Assembly (NCBI GenBank): GCA_013215095.1
Contig: JABSPM010000006.1
Location: 1 to 64,000, forward strand
Length of the DNA: 64,000 nt
Direction: 5' to 3'
DNA from: Flavobacteriaceae bacterium
GTDB taxonomy: Bacteria > Bacteroidota > Bacteroidia > Flavobacteriales > Flavobacteriaceae
The notes beneath the pieces were generated by a model. That model ran no database searches. It was given only the letters and a program-made list of their open reading frames with translations, and was not told the DNA's origin. Positions 36,001-44,008 of the stretch are shown one piece after another (position 1 is the stretch's first letter; every line of letters starts with the position of its first letter). The translations under genes and the position numbers were made by a program.

Positions 36001-37955
36001 AAGAGAAACTAAACAAAGCTTTATCTGTTTACAAGCAATCGCGTAGAACCTTTAATAAGTACTATGAAACTACAAGTAAATTAGAGCTAGACGACCTTAA
36101 AACTGCTTTAGATTTCTACGCAGATAATAAAGATGCTATTCTAGAAGCAACTGGGCTCAAAGGAGATATTGCTATAATGCGTAATATTTTAGAAAGCACT
36201 ACTGGCTTTGAAAGTCTAAAAGAAAAGCAAGCTATGCTGCATACTTTGATTCAAAATAAAATTCGAAAAGAAAAAAGTATTTTAGCCGCGTTATTGCAAC
36301 TCAAAAATAGCTTAAGCGACATTGAAAATTACCAAGAAGGTATAACGCTATCACCGCGCTTAGAACTCGACGCTTTCACTAATGGTATGAATGGCGGATT
36401 TGTAGCGCCATCCTCTGGTGGGGATCCTGTGTCTAATCCACTCGCAGTACCAACAGGTAAAAATCTATACTCCATAAATGAACAGGTGACACCTACCAAA
36501 GAAGCCTTTGAAACTGGACAAATTTTAGCGGAGCAGATTCTTCAAAAACATATTGCTAGACACGGTGAATATCCTAAAAAAATTGCATACTCGCTTTGGG
36601 GAGGAGAATTCATAAGAAACCAAGGAATGAATATCGGACAAATATTCTACATGCTAGGTGTTGAGCCAGTGAGGAATAGTTATGGTCGTGTTCATGATGT
36701 AAAATTGATTCCTATTGAAGACTTAAAGCGCCCAAGAATTGATGTTTTAGTCCAAACATCTGGACAGTTTAGAGATTTAGCAGCTTCTAGAATTGACCTT
36801 ATCAATAAAGCAGTTCAACTTGCTGCCGAAGCTGATGATGATGACAAGTATAAAAACTACGTCAAAGCAGGTACTATTAAAGCTGAAAGTGCTTTGAAAG
36901 AAAAAGGATTCTCTCCAGAAGACGCACAACGTTTTGCCACGGCCCGTGTATTTGGAGGACTTAACGGAAATTACGGCACTTCTATTATGGACTTAGTAGA
37001 GCAAGGTGATCTCTGGGAAACTGAAAAAGAAATTGCAGATACATACATCAATAATATGGGCGCAATTTATGGAAAGGACAATTGGGCTTACTTCAAAAAA
37101 GGCATGTTTGAAACTATGATGAGTGACACAGAAATTGTGATTCATCCACGTTCTTCAAATGACACAGGTCCTATATCATTAGACCATGTTTATGAATTTA
37201 TGGGAGGCTTAACCGCTAGTATTCGTGTGACTACAGGAACAGATCCAGACGGTTATTTTAACGACTTTAGAAACCGTTATAACCCTAATGTACAAACGCT
37301 TAAAGAAGCTATTTGGACTGAAACAAGAACCAATCTCTTTAATCCAAAATTTATTAAAGCGCAAATGGCAGAAGGTGAATCTGCCGCTGAAGGTTTTGCA
37401 GAAAATTTCAGAGACACCTATGGCTGGAATGTAATGAAGCCAGCTGCCATAGACAAAGAAATATGGGAAGGTTACTATGACATCTATATTAAAGACAAGC
37501 AGAATTTGGGTACACTTAAGTTCTTCAAAGAGACCAATCCTTATGCTTTACAAGAAATGACGGCTGTCATGCTAGAAACCGTGAGAAAAGGGTATTGGCA
37601 ACCTAGCGAAACTGTAAAAAAAGACATTGCTAAATTGCATGCCGAATTAATCAAAGATTACAAAGCTGGCTGTAGTGGTTTTGTTTGTGACAATGCAAAA
37701 CTTAATGAAATGATTGCTTCATTATTAGATGACACACTCAACCAAACGTATCAAAATGCCATTGACGAGGTGCGCACAGGTAGTGCTACTGAAGCTGATA
37801 GTGAAGAAGGAATGGTGTTAGAAAAAGAAGTACTCCAAAAGGATAAAATTGTGTCTATGATTAAAGAAAATATCACCGCAATTTTACTTCTAATACTACT
37901 TATTGGAGGAGCTATAACTTGGGGTGTTATCAAAAGAAGAAGAGAGAATGAATAA
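33018..37955 (+). CDS. CobN/HmuS-like membrane-anchored tetrapyrrole chelatase or dechelatase
   Basis: This 1645-residue protein belongs to the CobN/ChlH superfamily of large chelatase subunits. Diagnostic blocks include LSHGVKKAPTHAYIASYLWARK, GAHGSVEFTPWKQL, IAYSLWGGEFIRNQGMNIGQ, and DVLVQTSGQFRDL. It has an N-terminal helix (about 7-25) and a C-terminal helix followed by KRRREN, so it is probably held in the membrane with the catalytic part outside. HmuS of anaerobic Bacteroidota, also a CobN relative with TolQ-like and DUF2149 partners, has been connected to metal release from haem. An aerobic cobaltochelatase role is less likely, since cobS/cobT and other cobalamin genes are absent. A His-rich, internally duplicated insert spans about residues 722-880. 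Confidence 0.88.
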   Translation: MKNKLIKFGILGAIIVSLIFTYKMQFTTIGLVNFSDSQMAEIVKANDNHFIETIQINPKTDNFSELVDYPVIYLSHISILSATQKENIKKAMDNGSKVHVLMATSKENDFSNITGDDLKYIKDCFDNDGVENTKRWLNYSRKILDKKSLFSTAITTPKIFPKDVFYRIGTDDYFEDVNAYWSYYKAKGLYKDGQPKIVIMSANNGPQSQFRAYMDNMILEFEKRNFNVVCLAGFKKKLQNLKALQPQMVISFPHGRLAGGNASVEWLKAQNILYLTPQLVYQTEAEWLNDPQGISGGIMGQNIVVPELDGAIHPYAVAAEHINENGYHTFKPIPGRIERFCENAERWLSLKEKPNSEKKLAIYYYKGAGKNALVAGGLEVGQSIYSLMQDLKKEGYNVGDLKDFETFMKRIHIEGPILGDYALGTFEKFLEEGQPELISTQEYETWCKSELDPDSYKNVQKLYGNAPGTYLSTKKNDTSYLAIPRVLFGNIALVPVLPSALGENEFKLSHGVKKAPTHAYIASYLWARKGFNADVVAHFGAHGSVEFTPWKQLVLSLKDWPEALIAPIPHLYLYSIDNIGEAMMAKRRSYATMISHLTPPYSDSELYGELKDISEVLHKYNELQEGELKNTYKKRILKIIDSLSLDKDLELSKAEISNLDKETIDYIHHYLHEVEGEKITMGLHTLGVNQTEEEQKETVRMMAIDPIESSLEQLAKYRKTKHKHHHHHHGEAHSLEDIDPKDYRAQANFMITKIINGKATPSEMFGHDNEHALDNLYATYGDPEKTAISEYYGGSYARKKNGEKKQKKQEMVYDMKTHKMVPKSSLKTEAHNTDGHHHNNDKNHHSKDHKKNDAEKEEMVYDMKTHKMVPKSSLQPEKAISLETAKQLLIHLSAVRQTSKSIDYLQTKEGYKELSGLLDQKSFMQFKTAAKFNSDVLWKVETIENKTFVKFLKFVQDSTQKQTVFATLKDQGIQDKITSYRAKLDAITIAKASEKEKLNKALSVYKQSRRTFNKYYETTSKLELDDLKTALDFYADNKDAILEATGLKGDIAIMRNILESTTGFESLKEKQAMLHTLIQNKIRKEKSILAALLQLKNSLSDIENYQEGITLSPRLELDAFTNGMNGGFVAPSSGGDPVSNPLAVPTGKNLYSINEQVTPTKEAFETGQILAEQILQKHIARHGEYPKKIAYSLWGGEFIRNQGMNIGQIFYMLGVEPVRNSYGRVHDVKLIPIEDLKRPRIDVLVQTSGQFRDLAASRIDLINKAVQLAAEADDDDKYKNYVKAGTIKAESALKEKGFSPEDAQRFATARVFGGLNGNYGTSIMDLVEQGDLWETEKEIADTYINNMGAIYGKDNWAYFKKGMFETMMSDTEIVIHPRSSNDTGPISLDHVYEFMGGLTASIRVTTGTDPDGYFNDFRNRYNPNVQTLKEAIWTETRTNLFNPKFIKAQMAEGESAAEGFAENFRDTYGWNVMKPAAIDKEIWEGYYDIYIKDKQNLGTLKFFKETNPYALQEMTAVMLETVRKGYWQPSETVKKDIAKLHAELIKDYKAGCSGFVCDNAKLNEMIASLLDDTLNQTYQNAIDEVRTGSATEADSEEGMVLEKEVLQKDKIVSMIKENITAILLLILLIGGAITWGVIKRRRENE
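35181..35639 (+). repeat. His-rich segment with a 50-bp tandem duplication inside the chelatase gene
   Basis: Six consecutive His (residues 724-729) are followed by a charged linker. A 51-bp unit at 35445-35495 recurs at 35589-35639 with only a few changes and encodes EMVYDMKTHKMVPKSSL twice (about residues 810 and 858). Between the copies lies a second His/Lys/Asp-rich stretch (DGHHHNNDKNHHSKDHKK). The segment interrupts the chelatase fold and looks like a metal- or haem-holding loop. Confidence 0.85.
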
Positions 37956-37976
37956 GCAATAAAACGCAACTATTAC

Positions 37977-38354
37977 ATGCCAGAAATTGTAAAATTTGCA
38001 ATTATCTATTTTAGCCTTGCGCTTCTCTTTTATAGTATTGGTGTATGGGCAGAGCGTCTTAAGAAAACACTTAGACCATGGCATTTGATATGCTTTTGGT
38101 TGGGTTTAAGTGCTGATAGTGCAGGCACGTATTATGTCAGCACACAAGTTGGTGGTCTATGGCTTTTTAACTTCCATACGGTTACTGGAATCTTGGGATT
38201 AACACTCATGAGCATTCATACCGTTTGGGCAAGCGTTATCATATTTAAAAAGGACGCTAAATTATTGACCTCATTTCATAGATTCAGTGTAATCGTTTGG
38301 CTCATTTGGCTCATACCGTATTTCACAGGATTCTTTTCTGGTCTTGCGAAATAA
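37977..38354 (+). CDS. HsmA family membrane protein (TIGR03987 type)
   Basis: This 125-residue protein has four helices and the family pattern HLICFWLGLSADSAGTYY, NFHTVTGILGLTLMSIHTVWAS and SFHRFSVIVWLIWLIPYFTG. Proteins of this family include HsmA of Clostridioides difficile, a membrane protein that binds haem and protects against haem and oxidative stress. Conserved histidines in the helices are candidate ligands. It follows the chelatase gene by 21 bp and is followed by a terminator, so it belongs to this operon. This supports haem as the substrate of the system. Confidence 0.8.
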   Translation: MPEIVKFAIIYFSLALLFYSIGVWAERLKKTLRPWHLICFWLGLSADSAGTYYVSTQVGGLWLFNFHTVTGILGLTLMSIHTVWASVIIFKKDAKLLTSFHRFSVIVWLIWLIPYFTGFFSGLAK

Positions 38355-38375
38355 ATTCAAAACGTCATTAATCGC

Positions 38376-38410
38376 AAAAAAAGCCTTGTTAAAACAAGGC
38401 TTTTTTTTTA
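38376..38410. terminator. Bidirectional terminator between HsmA-like and FdhF-like genes
   Basis: AAGCCTTGTT / AACAAGGCTT forms a hairpin with an A tract before and a T tract after, so it can end transcripts from both converging genes. Confidence 0.9.
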
Positions 38411-38422
38411 TAACGTATTGCT

Positions 38423-40711
38423 TTATTGTTTTTCCATAGTAATCACAACACCCTTAGATGCAGGGGTGTTGCTTGTATGTGCAACATTTTTAATTGGAAC
38501 CAAAACATTAGCTTCTGGGAAGTATGTTGCCGTAGATTGTCTAGGAATATCATACGGTATAATTAAGAACTTTTCAGCAATTCGTGTTTCTCCCTCATAA
38601 TGACCTATAAGGTTTACAACATCCATCTTTTGCAAACCCTCTTGTATCATATCTTCAGGATTCATAAAAAGCACGCGTCTCTCATTAAGCACACCACGAT
38701 AACGATCATCCAATCCATAGATTGTTGTATTATACTGATCATGAGTTCTTATGGTCATCAACAGATATTGATTATCTTCTAATACAATATCCGAGCATTG
38801 ATTTATTGTGAAATTTGCTTTACCTGTAGTGGTTGGCGCAAAATCTCCATCTCGCGCATTATTTGGCAAATAGAATCCCCCTTTAACACGCACGCGTTGG
38901 TTATAATCATCAAAACCTGCAATGGTTGCTTCAATTTTATTTCGAATTCTATCGTAATTCTCAATCAATGTATCCCAAGGAACCTTAGTCGATTTTAAAG
39001 TAGCTATCGCCATGCCAGCTACAATAGCAGGCTCACTTAAAAGATGTTCAGACACGGGCTCCAAATGACCTTTAGATTGATGTACAACTCCCATAGAATT
39101 TTCTACAGTTACAAACTGCTCTCCAGTAGCTTGTTTGTCCTTTTCTGATCGTCCCAAACATGGCAAAATAAGCGCAGTTTTCCCATGAATCAAATGACTG
39201 CGATTCAATTTTGTTGATATATGAACCGTTAAATCGCAATTTCTTAAAGCTTCAGCAGTAAATTCGGTATCAGGAGTTGCCGACACAAAATTTCCACCCA
39301 TTCCAATAAACACTTTAGCCTTATGTTTATGCATGGCTTCGATAGCTTCGACCACATCATAACCATGGTGCCTCGGTGCAGAAAATTCAAATTCTTGCTC
39401 AAGTGCGTCTAAAAATACATCTTTTGGCTTTTCCCAAATGCCCATGGTACGATCGCCCTGAACATTAGAGTGTCCTCTTACTGGGCATGTTCCTGCTCCT
39501 TGTTTTCCTATACTGCCTTTAAGAAGCAATAAATTGACCACTTCTCTAATATTGTCCACGCCATTTTTATGCTGTGTTAAGCCCATAGCCCAACAGACAA
39601 TAATTTTTTTACTATCGGCAACCATCTTTGCTGTTTCCACAACCTTTTCTTTAGCTACACCACTATCTTTTATTAGCGCATCTATATCATAACGTTTTAA
39701 ATCTGCTAAAAAGGCCTCATAATTATGTGTTTTTGACTTAATAAAATCTAAATCAATTACATCAGGTTGTGTTTCTGCCATTTCTAAAAGCAACAACATA
39801 ATAGCCTTTAATAATGCGACATCCTGATTAATTTTAACTTGAAGAAAAACATCTGTCAACTTATCTCCTGAAAACCATTTGACTGGATTTTGAGGATCTT
39901 TAAATGCCATCAGACCTACTTCTGGCAGCGGGTTTACGGTTATAATTTTTCCGCCATGCTTTTTAGTATCCTTTAAAGCAGAAAGCATACGCGGATGATT
40001 AGTCCCTGGATTTTGGCCAATAACCATGACCAAGTCTGCATGATTAAAATCATCCAACGTAACCGAACCTTTTCCTATGCCCAGAGTTTGCGATAAGGCA
40101 GCCCCACTAGATTCATGGCACATATTGGAGCAATCTGGTAAATTATTGGTTCCGAATTGTCTAACAAATAATTGATACAAATAAGCGGCCTCATTACTGG
40201 TTCTTCCAGAGGTATAAAAAATTGCCTGATCTGGTGAATTCAATTGATCTAATGCTTCCCCTATAAGCTCAAAAGCAGCATCCCAAGAAATAGGTTCATA
40301 ATAATCACTACCCGGTTTTAAAACAACAGGTTCAGTAACACGCCCTTTTTTACCAACTTCATAATCTGAAAGTTTAGCTAGTTCAGAAACCTTATGTGTA
40401 GCAAAAAACAGTGGAGATACGCGATGCTTAGTGGCTTCTTCAGCAATAGCCTTAGCGCCATTCTCGCAATACTCGGCTAAAAACGCGCGTTTCTCATCTG
40501 GATCTGGCCATGCACATCCCGGACAATCAAACCCATGCTTTTGATTCAGTTTTGATAACAAACTGACCCCTTTAACAATTCCTACCTCTGAGTTCACATG
40601 CTTTAAGGCGTTGACGATTCCTTTAAAACCAGCTGCTGATTTTGGAACCTCATGTGTTTTTATACCTGTAAATGTTTCAGGCGGTTGCGCTGTTGTTTTT
40701 TTTCTACTCAT
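38423..40711 (-). CDS. FdhF/YdeP family molybdopterin oxidoreductase
   Basis: This 762-residue enzyme of the DMSO-reductase superfamily is related to the formate dehydrogenase-like YdeP group. It has an N-terminal FDCPGCAWPD motif (Cys63/Cys66), the FYTSGRTSNEAAYLYQ block, and NMCHESSG, where Cys198-His199 corresponds to the Mo-ligand Sec/Cys-His of formate dehydrogenase H. Later come GQNPGTNHPRML, GMGGNFVSATPD and the C-terminal cofactor-binding domain (TIRTHDQYNTTIYG). The usual four-Cys cluster motif is reduced, as in YdeP. It is 1 bp downstream of fdhD and likely uses the cofactor from the Moco cluster. Whether it oxidises formate is not proven. Confidence 0.9.
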   Translation of the reverse strand: MSRKKTTAQPPETFTGIKTHEVPKSAAGFKGIVNALKHVNSEVGIVKGVSLLSKLNQKHGFDCPGCAWPDPDEKRAFLAEYCENGAKAIAEEATKHRVSPLFFATHKVSELAKLSDYEVGKKGRVTEPVVLKPGSDYYEPISWDAAFELIGEALDQLNSPDQAIFYTSGRTSNEAAYLYQLFVRQFGTNNLPDCSNMCHESSGAALSQTLGIGKGSVTLDDFNHADLVMVIGQNPGTNHPRMLSALKDTKKHGGKIITVNPLPEVGLMAFKDPQNPVKWFSGDKLTDVFLQVKINQDVALLKAIMLLLLEMAETQPDVIDLDFIKSKTHNYEAFLADLKRYDIDALIKDSGVAKEKVVETAKMVADSKKIIVCWAMGLTQHKNGVDNIREVVNLLLLKGSIGKQGAGTCPVRGHSNVQGDRTMGIWEKPKDVFLDALEQEFEFSAPRHHGYDVVEAIEAMHKHKAKVFIGMGGNFVSATPDTEFTAEALRNCDLTVHISTKLNRSHLIHGKTALILPCLGRSEKDKQATGEQFVTVENSMGVVHQSKGHLEPVSEHLLSEPAIVAGMAIATLKSTKVPWDTLIENYDRIRNKIEATIAGFDDYNQRVRVKGGFYLPNNARDGDFAPTTTGKANFTINQCSDIVLEDNQYLLMTIRTHDQYNTTIYGLDDRYRGVLNERRVLFMNPEDMIQEGLQKMDVVNLIGHYEGETRIAEKFLIIPYDIPRQSTATYFPEANVLVPIKNVAHTSNTPASKGVVITMEKQ

Positions 40712-40712
40712 T

Positions 40713-41510
40713 TCAAATTAAATGTTGTGCATTAGCATAGCATGTGGCTCTATTATCCCTACAAAATGCCAATAAGGTTACTCCAAATTCTTTAGCATAA
40801 TCAACGGCTAAAGATGAGGGTGCAGAAACTGCTGCCAAATATGGGATTTGGGCTTTAAAACATTTGATGACAATCTCATATGAAATACGTCCACTAACTG
40901 TAAGTACTTTTGCCGAACTTAGTTTCTTGTCTAACAAAAGCTGTCCAACGACTTTATCTACGGCATTATGACGCCCAATATCTTCTTTAGCAACTAGCAA
41001 ATTCCCATCCAAATCAAATGCTGCGGCAGCATGTGTACCACCAGTTCTTTTAAAACTATCTTGTAATGTATGCATTTTTTTAAACAAATTTGGAATTAAA
41101 TTTATTGCTAACTTTTTGCGTTGGCTAAACACCTTATCTTCAATGCAATGCTTTTCTAATTCTGTTTTACCGCAAATACCACAAGATGAGACCGACAAGA
41201 GGCTTCTACTGGTCTGATATCCATCTCCTAATTTTTCAGGCAAAATATCCAAATGCGCTATAGCTATAATACTATTATCTTCTTTCTCAAAGCGTATTAT
41301 TGGACTATAACTCGCATCATCAATAACATCTTCTGCATGCAGCAATCCTCTTACTAAAGCCTCTTTATCTCCAGGCGTGCACATGGCTATAGTAAATGGT
41401 TTTTGATTTATGATAATTTGAATCGCCTCTTCAATTGGCAAGGCATCCTCCTCCAATACTACGCTTAAAGCACCATCTATCTTTATTGCTTCATAGTTTC
41501 GATTTACCAT
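40713..41510 (-). CDS. fdhD: Formate dehydrogenase accessory sulfurtransferase FdhD
   Basis: FdhD transfers sulfur to the molybdenum cofactor to activate formate dehydrogenases. The 265-residue protein has the reactive CGIC motif (Cys110 and Cys113) in SVSSCGICGKTELE, the TGGTHAAAAFD and KEDIGRHNAVDKVVGQ blocks and the late SGRISYEIVIKC. It is directly upstream of the FdhF/YdeP gene, with a 1-bp gap, which supports that enzyme as its client. Confidence 0.94.
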   Translation of the reverse strand: MVNRNYEAIKIDGALSVVLEEDALPIEEAIQIIINQKPFTIAMCTPGDKEALVRGLLHAEDVIDDASYSPIIRFEKEDNSIIAIAHLDILPEKLGDGYQTSRSLLSVSSCGICGKTELEKHCIEDKVFSQRKKLAINLIPNLFKKMHTLQDSFKRTGGTHAAAAFDLDGNLLVAKEDIGRHNAVDKVVGQLLLDKKLSSAKVLTVSGRISYEIVIKCFKAQIPYLAAVSAPSSLAVDYAKEFGVTLLAFCRDNRATCYANAQHLI

Positions 41511-41576
41511 AAAAAATATCTTTATATAATACGTTTTTAAGCAAATTTAATAGAAAAAAGTAAATTCCAAACCACA

Positions 41577-41606
41577 AAAAAGCCCTATCAAATGATAAGG
41601 CTTTAA
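41577..41606 (-). terminator. Terminator after fhs
   Basis: On the minus strand AAAGCC-TTATCA pairs with TGATA-GGGCTTT, followed by TTTT. Confidence 0.75.
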
Positions 41607-41623
41607 AGTAACCAAAGTTTATT

Positions 41624-43291
41624 TTAGAATAATCCTGTGATATTACCATCATTATCAATGGTTATTTTTTCAGAAGCTGGATGTGCTGGCAAACCAGGCA
41701 TTCTCATAATATTTCCTGAAATTGGAACTAAAAATCCTGCACCTGCAGCAATTTCAATCTCTCTAATTGTAATTGTAAACCCTGTAGGCCTTCCTAGAAG
41801 TTTATCATTATCTGATAATGATTTTTGCGTTTTAGCAATACAAACTGGAAGTTTTTCCAAACCTAGATTTGCGATTGTTCTCAAGTTACGTTTTGCTAAT
41901 GCCGAAAATTCTACATCATCCGCACCATAAATTTTAGTCGCGATTGCTTTTACTTTGTCCTCTACAGACATATTCCAATCGTACATTGGTGTAAAGTTGG
42001 CATTGTCAGATTCCACTACTGCTACAACCTGTTTTGCAAGTTCGATAGTACCTTCACCTCCTTTTGCCCATCCTTCAGCTAAAGCATAACGGACGTTTTT
42101 CTCTTTGGCAAATGCTTTAATTATTTCAATTTCTGCATCAGAATCCGAAACAAATCTATTAACAGCAATTATTGGTTCTATTCCAAATTGTTGAACATTC
42201 TCTAAATGTTTTTCTAAATTTGGCAAACCGTTTTTAAGCGCCTCAACATTTTCTTCTGTTAGTTGCTTTAAATCTGCTCCACCATGATATTTAAGTGCTC
42301 TAATTGTAGTAGTAATAACGACTGCTTTTGGGGCTATACCTGCACTTTGGCATTTGATGTCTAAGAATTTTTCTGCACCAAGATCTGCACCAAAACCAGC
42401 TTCGGTTACCGTATAGTCACTGAGACTCATACCCATACGTGTTGCAATTACTGTATTTGTTCCTTGAGCTATATTTGCAAATGGTCCGCCATGAATAATA
42501 GCTGGATTACCTTCCATAGTTTGCACAAGGTTTGGCTTAATGGCATCCTTAAGTAATGCTGCCATTGCACCTTCTACTTTTAAATCTCTACAATAAATTG
42601 GTTCTTTTTTAAAGGTATATCCTATAAAAATATTCCCAAGACGTTTTTTGAGATCTACCATATCATCTGAGAGGCATAGAATGGCCATAATCTCTGAAGC
42701 AGCGGTAATATCAAACCCTGTTTGCCTTGGTACTCCAGAGGTTGTTCCTCCGAGTCCAACGATGACATTTCGTAAAGCCCTATCGTTCATATCTATGACA
42801 CGTTTCCAAACTACAGTACGTGCATCAATGCCTAAACTATTGGTTTTACTTTGTATATTATTATCTATCACAGCAGATAATAAATTGTGTGCTTTTTCTA
42901 TTGCCGAAAAATCACCTGTAAAATGCAGGTTAATATCTTCCATAGGGAGCACTTGAGAATATCCACCACCAGTAGCACCTCCTTTGATTCCGAATACAGG
43001 CCCTAAAGAAGGTTCCCTAAGAACAACTGTGGTTTTTTTACCAATTCTATTTAAGCCCTCGGATAGACCTATAGACATCGTAGTTTTTCCTTCACCTGCA
43101 GGTGTTGGCGAAATTGCTGTAACCAAAATAAGGTTATTTTCCTTTACTTTATCTAAATTAATTTTTGCTAGTGGAAGTTTTGCTTTGTACTTACCATACA
43201 TTTCTATATCGTCTGCATGCAATCCGATTTTTTCTGCAATAGCGGTGATGTGTTTTAATTCAACCTCTTTTGCAATTTCTTGATCTGTCAT
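41624..43291 (-). CDS. fhs: Formate-tetrahydrofolate ligase
   Basis: This enzyme joins formate to tetrahydrofolate with ATP to give 10-formyl-THF. The 555-residue protein has the full family length, the ATP-binding PTPAGEGKTTMSIGLSEGL, EPSLGPVFGIKGGATGGGYSQV, the NRFVSDSDAEIE block and the C-terminal LPAHPASEKI. It is upstream of, and on the same strand as, fdhD and the FdhF-like gene but separated by a terminator, so it is a neighbour in function rather than a certain operon member. Together they suggest active formate metabolism. Confidence 0.96.
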   Translation of the reverse strand: MTDQEIAKEVELKHITAIAEKIGLHADDIEMYGKYKAKLPLAKINLDKVKENNLILVTAISPTPAGEGKTTMSIGLSEGLNRIGKKTTVVLREPSLGPVFGIKGGATGGGYSQVLPMEDINLHFTGDFSAIEKAHNLLSAVIDNNIQSKTNSLGIDARTVVWKRVIDMNDRALRNVIVGLGGTTSGVPRQTGFDITAASEIMAILCLSDDMVDLKKRLGNIFIGYTFKKEPIYCRDLKVEGAMAALLKDAIKPNLVQTMEGNPAIIHGGPFANIAQGTNTVIATRMGMSLSDYTVTEAGFGADLGAEKFLDIKCQSAGIAPKAVVITTTIRALKYHGGADLKQLTEENVEALKNGLPNLEKHLENVQQFGIEPIIAVNRFVSDSDAEIEIIKAFAKEKNVRYALAEGWAKGGEGTIELAKQVVAVVESDNANFTPMYDWNMSVEDKVKAIATKIYGADDVEFSALAKRNLRTIANLGLEKLPVCIAKTQKSLSDNDKLLGRPTGFTITIREIEIAAGAGFLVPISGNIMRMPGLPAHPASEKITIDNDGNITGLF

Positions 43292-43530
43292 ATTTACACG
43301 TTAGTTTAGTTAAAAAAGAAGGTTAATTCTTCTCTAACAAAACTAAGCAATAAAGAGGACATACTAAACACTGAAGTCAAAAATCATGAGATTCATGTGT
43401 CACAGTAGCCAAAACCTTCGTTGCTCACAAATAGACGTGGCATTATAAGTGTAACAAAATACGAGTATCATTCTTTTTAACTAGACATTACCACATTTTT
43501 AAGCAGTAAAACTGTATATTTTATTGATAT
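43292..43530. other. Gap upstream of fhs
   Basis: About 240 bp, AT-rich, expected to hold the fhs promoter on the minus strand. No gene or other element was recognised. Confidence 0.4.
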
Positions 43531-43635
43531 TATACCATCTCTACTCCTGAATTACTCTATTAAAATGGGCTTTTTTGCGTTAGATAAAAAATTATCATTT
43601 TTCTAATGTATAATTTAACAGAAGAATTGGTATTA
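43531..43635 (+). repeat. Dispersed repeat, family A, copy 2 (about 105 bp)
   Basis: It starts TATACCATCTCTACTCC and ends GAAGAATTGGTATTA, near identical over its length to 5797-5902. The ends are imperfect inverted repeats. It lies in the gap between fhs and tRNA-Asp. Confidence 0.78.
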
Positions 43636-43813
43636 AATTTGTGAAGACACCTTAAAAATGCCTCTCTGAGTATTTTAAAACGCAAATTAGGATATAAATA
43701 AAAAAGCATCCCTATTTTTGATTGCTCAAAAAAAGGAAAGCTTTCCATTGGTTTACTACTTAAACCTTTGATAAGTTATCACTTATCAAACAACACAACT
43801 AAATTTTTTTGCC

Positions 43814-43842
43814 AAAAAAAGCTTCTCCTAAGGAGAAGCTTT
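43814..43842 (-). terminator. Terminator of tRNA-Asp
   Basis: An 11-bp stem AAAGCTTCTCC / GGAGAAGCTTT with a 3-nt loop and a T run on the minus strand lies 13 bp behind the tRNA. Confidence 0.85.
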
Positions 43843-43854
43843 AGCAATGTTTTG

Positions 43855-43928
43855 CGGTCTGGACGGGATTCGAACCCGCGACCCCCTGCGTGACAGGCAG
43901 ATATTCTAACCAGCTGAACTACCAGACC
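43855..43928 (-). tRNA. tRNA-Asp (anticodon GUC)
   Basis: The minus strand gives acceptor GGTCTGG / CCAGACC with discriminator G, a D arm with AGTTCAGCTGGTTAGA, anticodon loop CTGTCAC with GTC, and the T arm GCGGGTTCGAATCCCGT. Length is 74 nt without CCA, which is not encoded. Confidence 0.95.
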
Positions 43929-44008
43929 GTTGCCTTATTGCGGATGCAAATATACACTCCATTTTAGATATCACAAACATTTTTTTAGTTTTTTTTGAAT
44001 TATTTTTC

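Noticed and set aside
33018-37955. Reading the CobN-like protein as part of an aerobic cobalamin pathway
   Set aside because: No cobalamin synthesis genes or CobS/CobT are in the window, whereas TolQ-like, DUF2149 and HsmA neighbours point to an hmu-type system.
41521-41545. TTTATATAATACG upstream of fdhD as a second ModE-type site
   Set aside because: Only one half-site is recognisable and it contains an extra base; no matching partner half at the right distance.
42648-43283. Two plus-strand frames of about 100 codons inside fhs
   Set aside because: Antisense shadows of a full-length formate-THF ligase.
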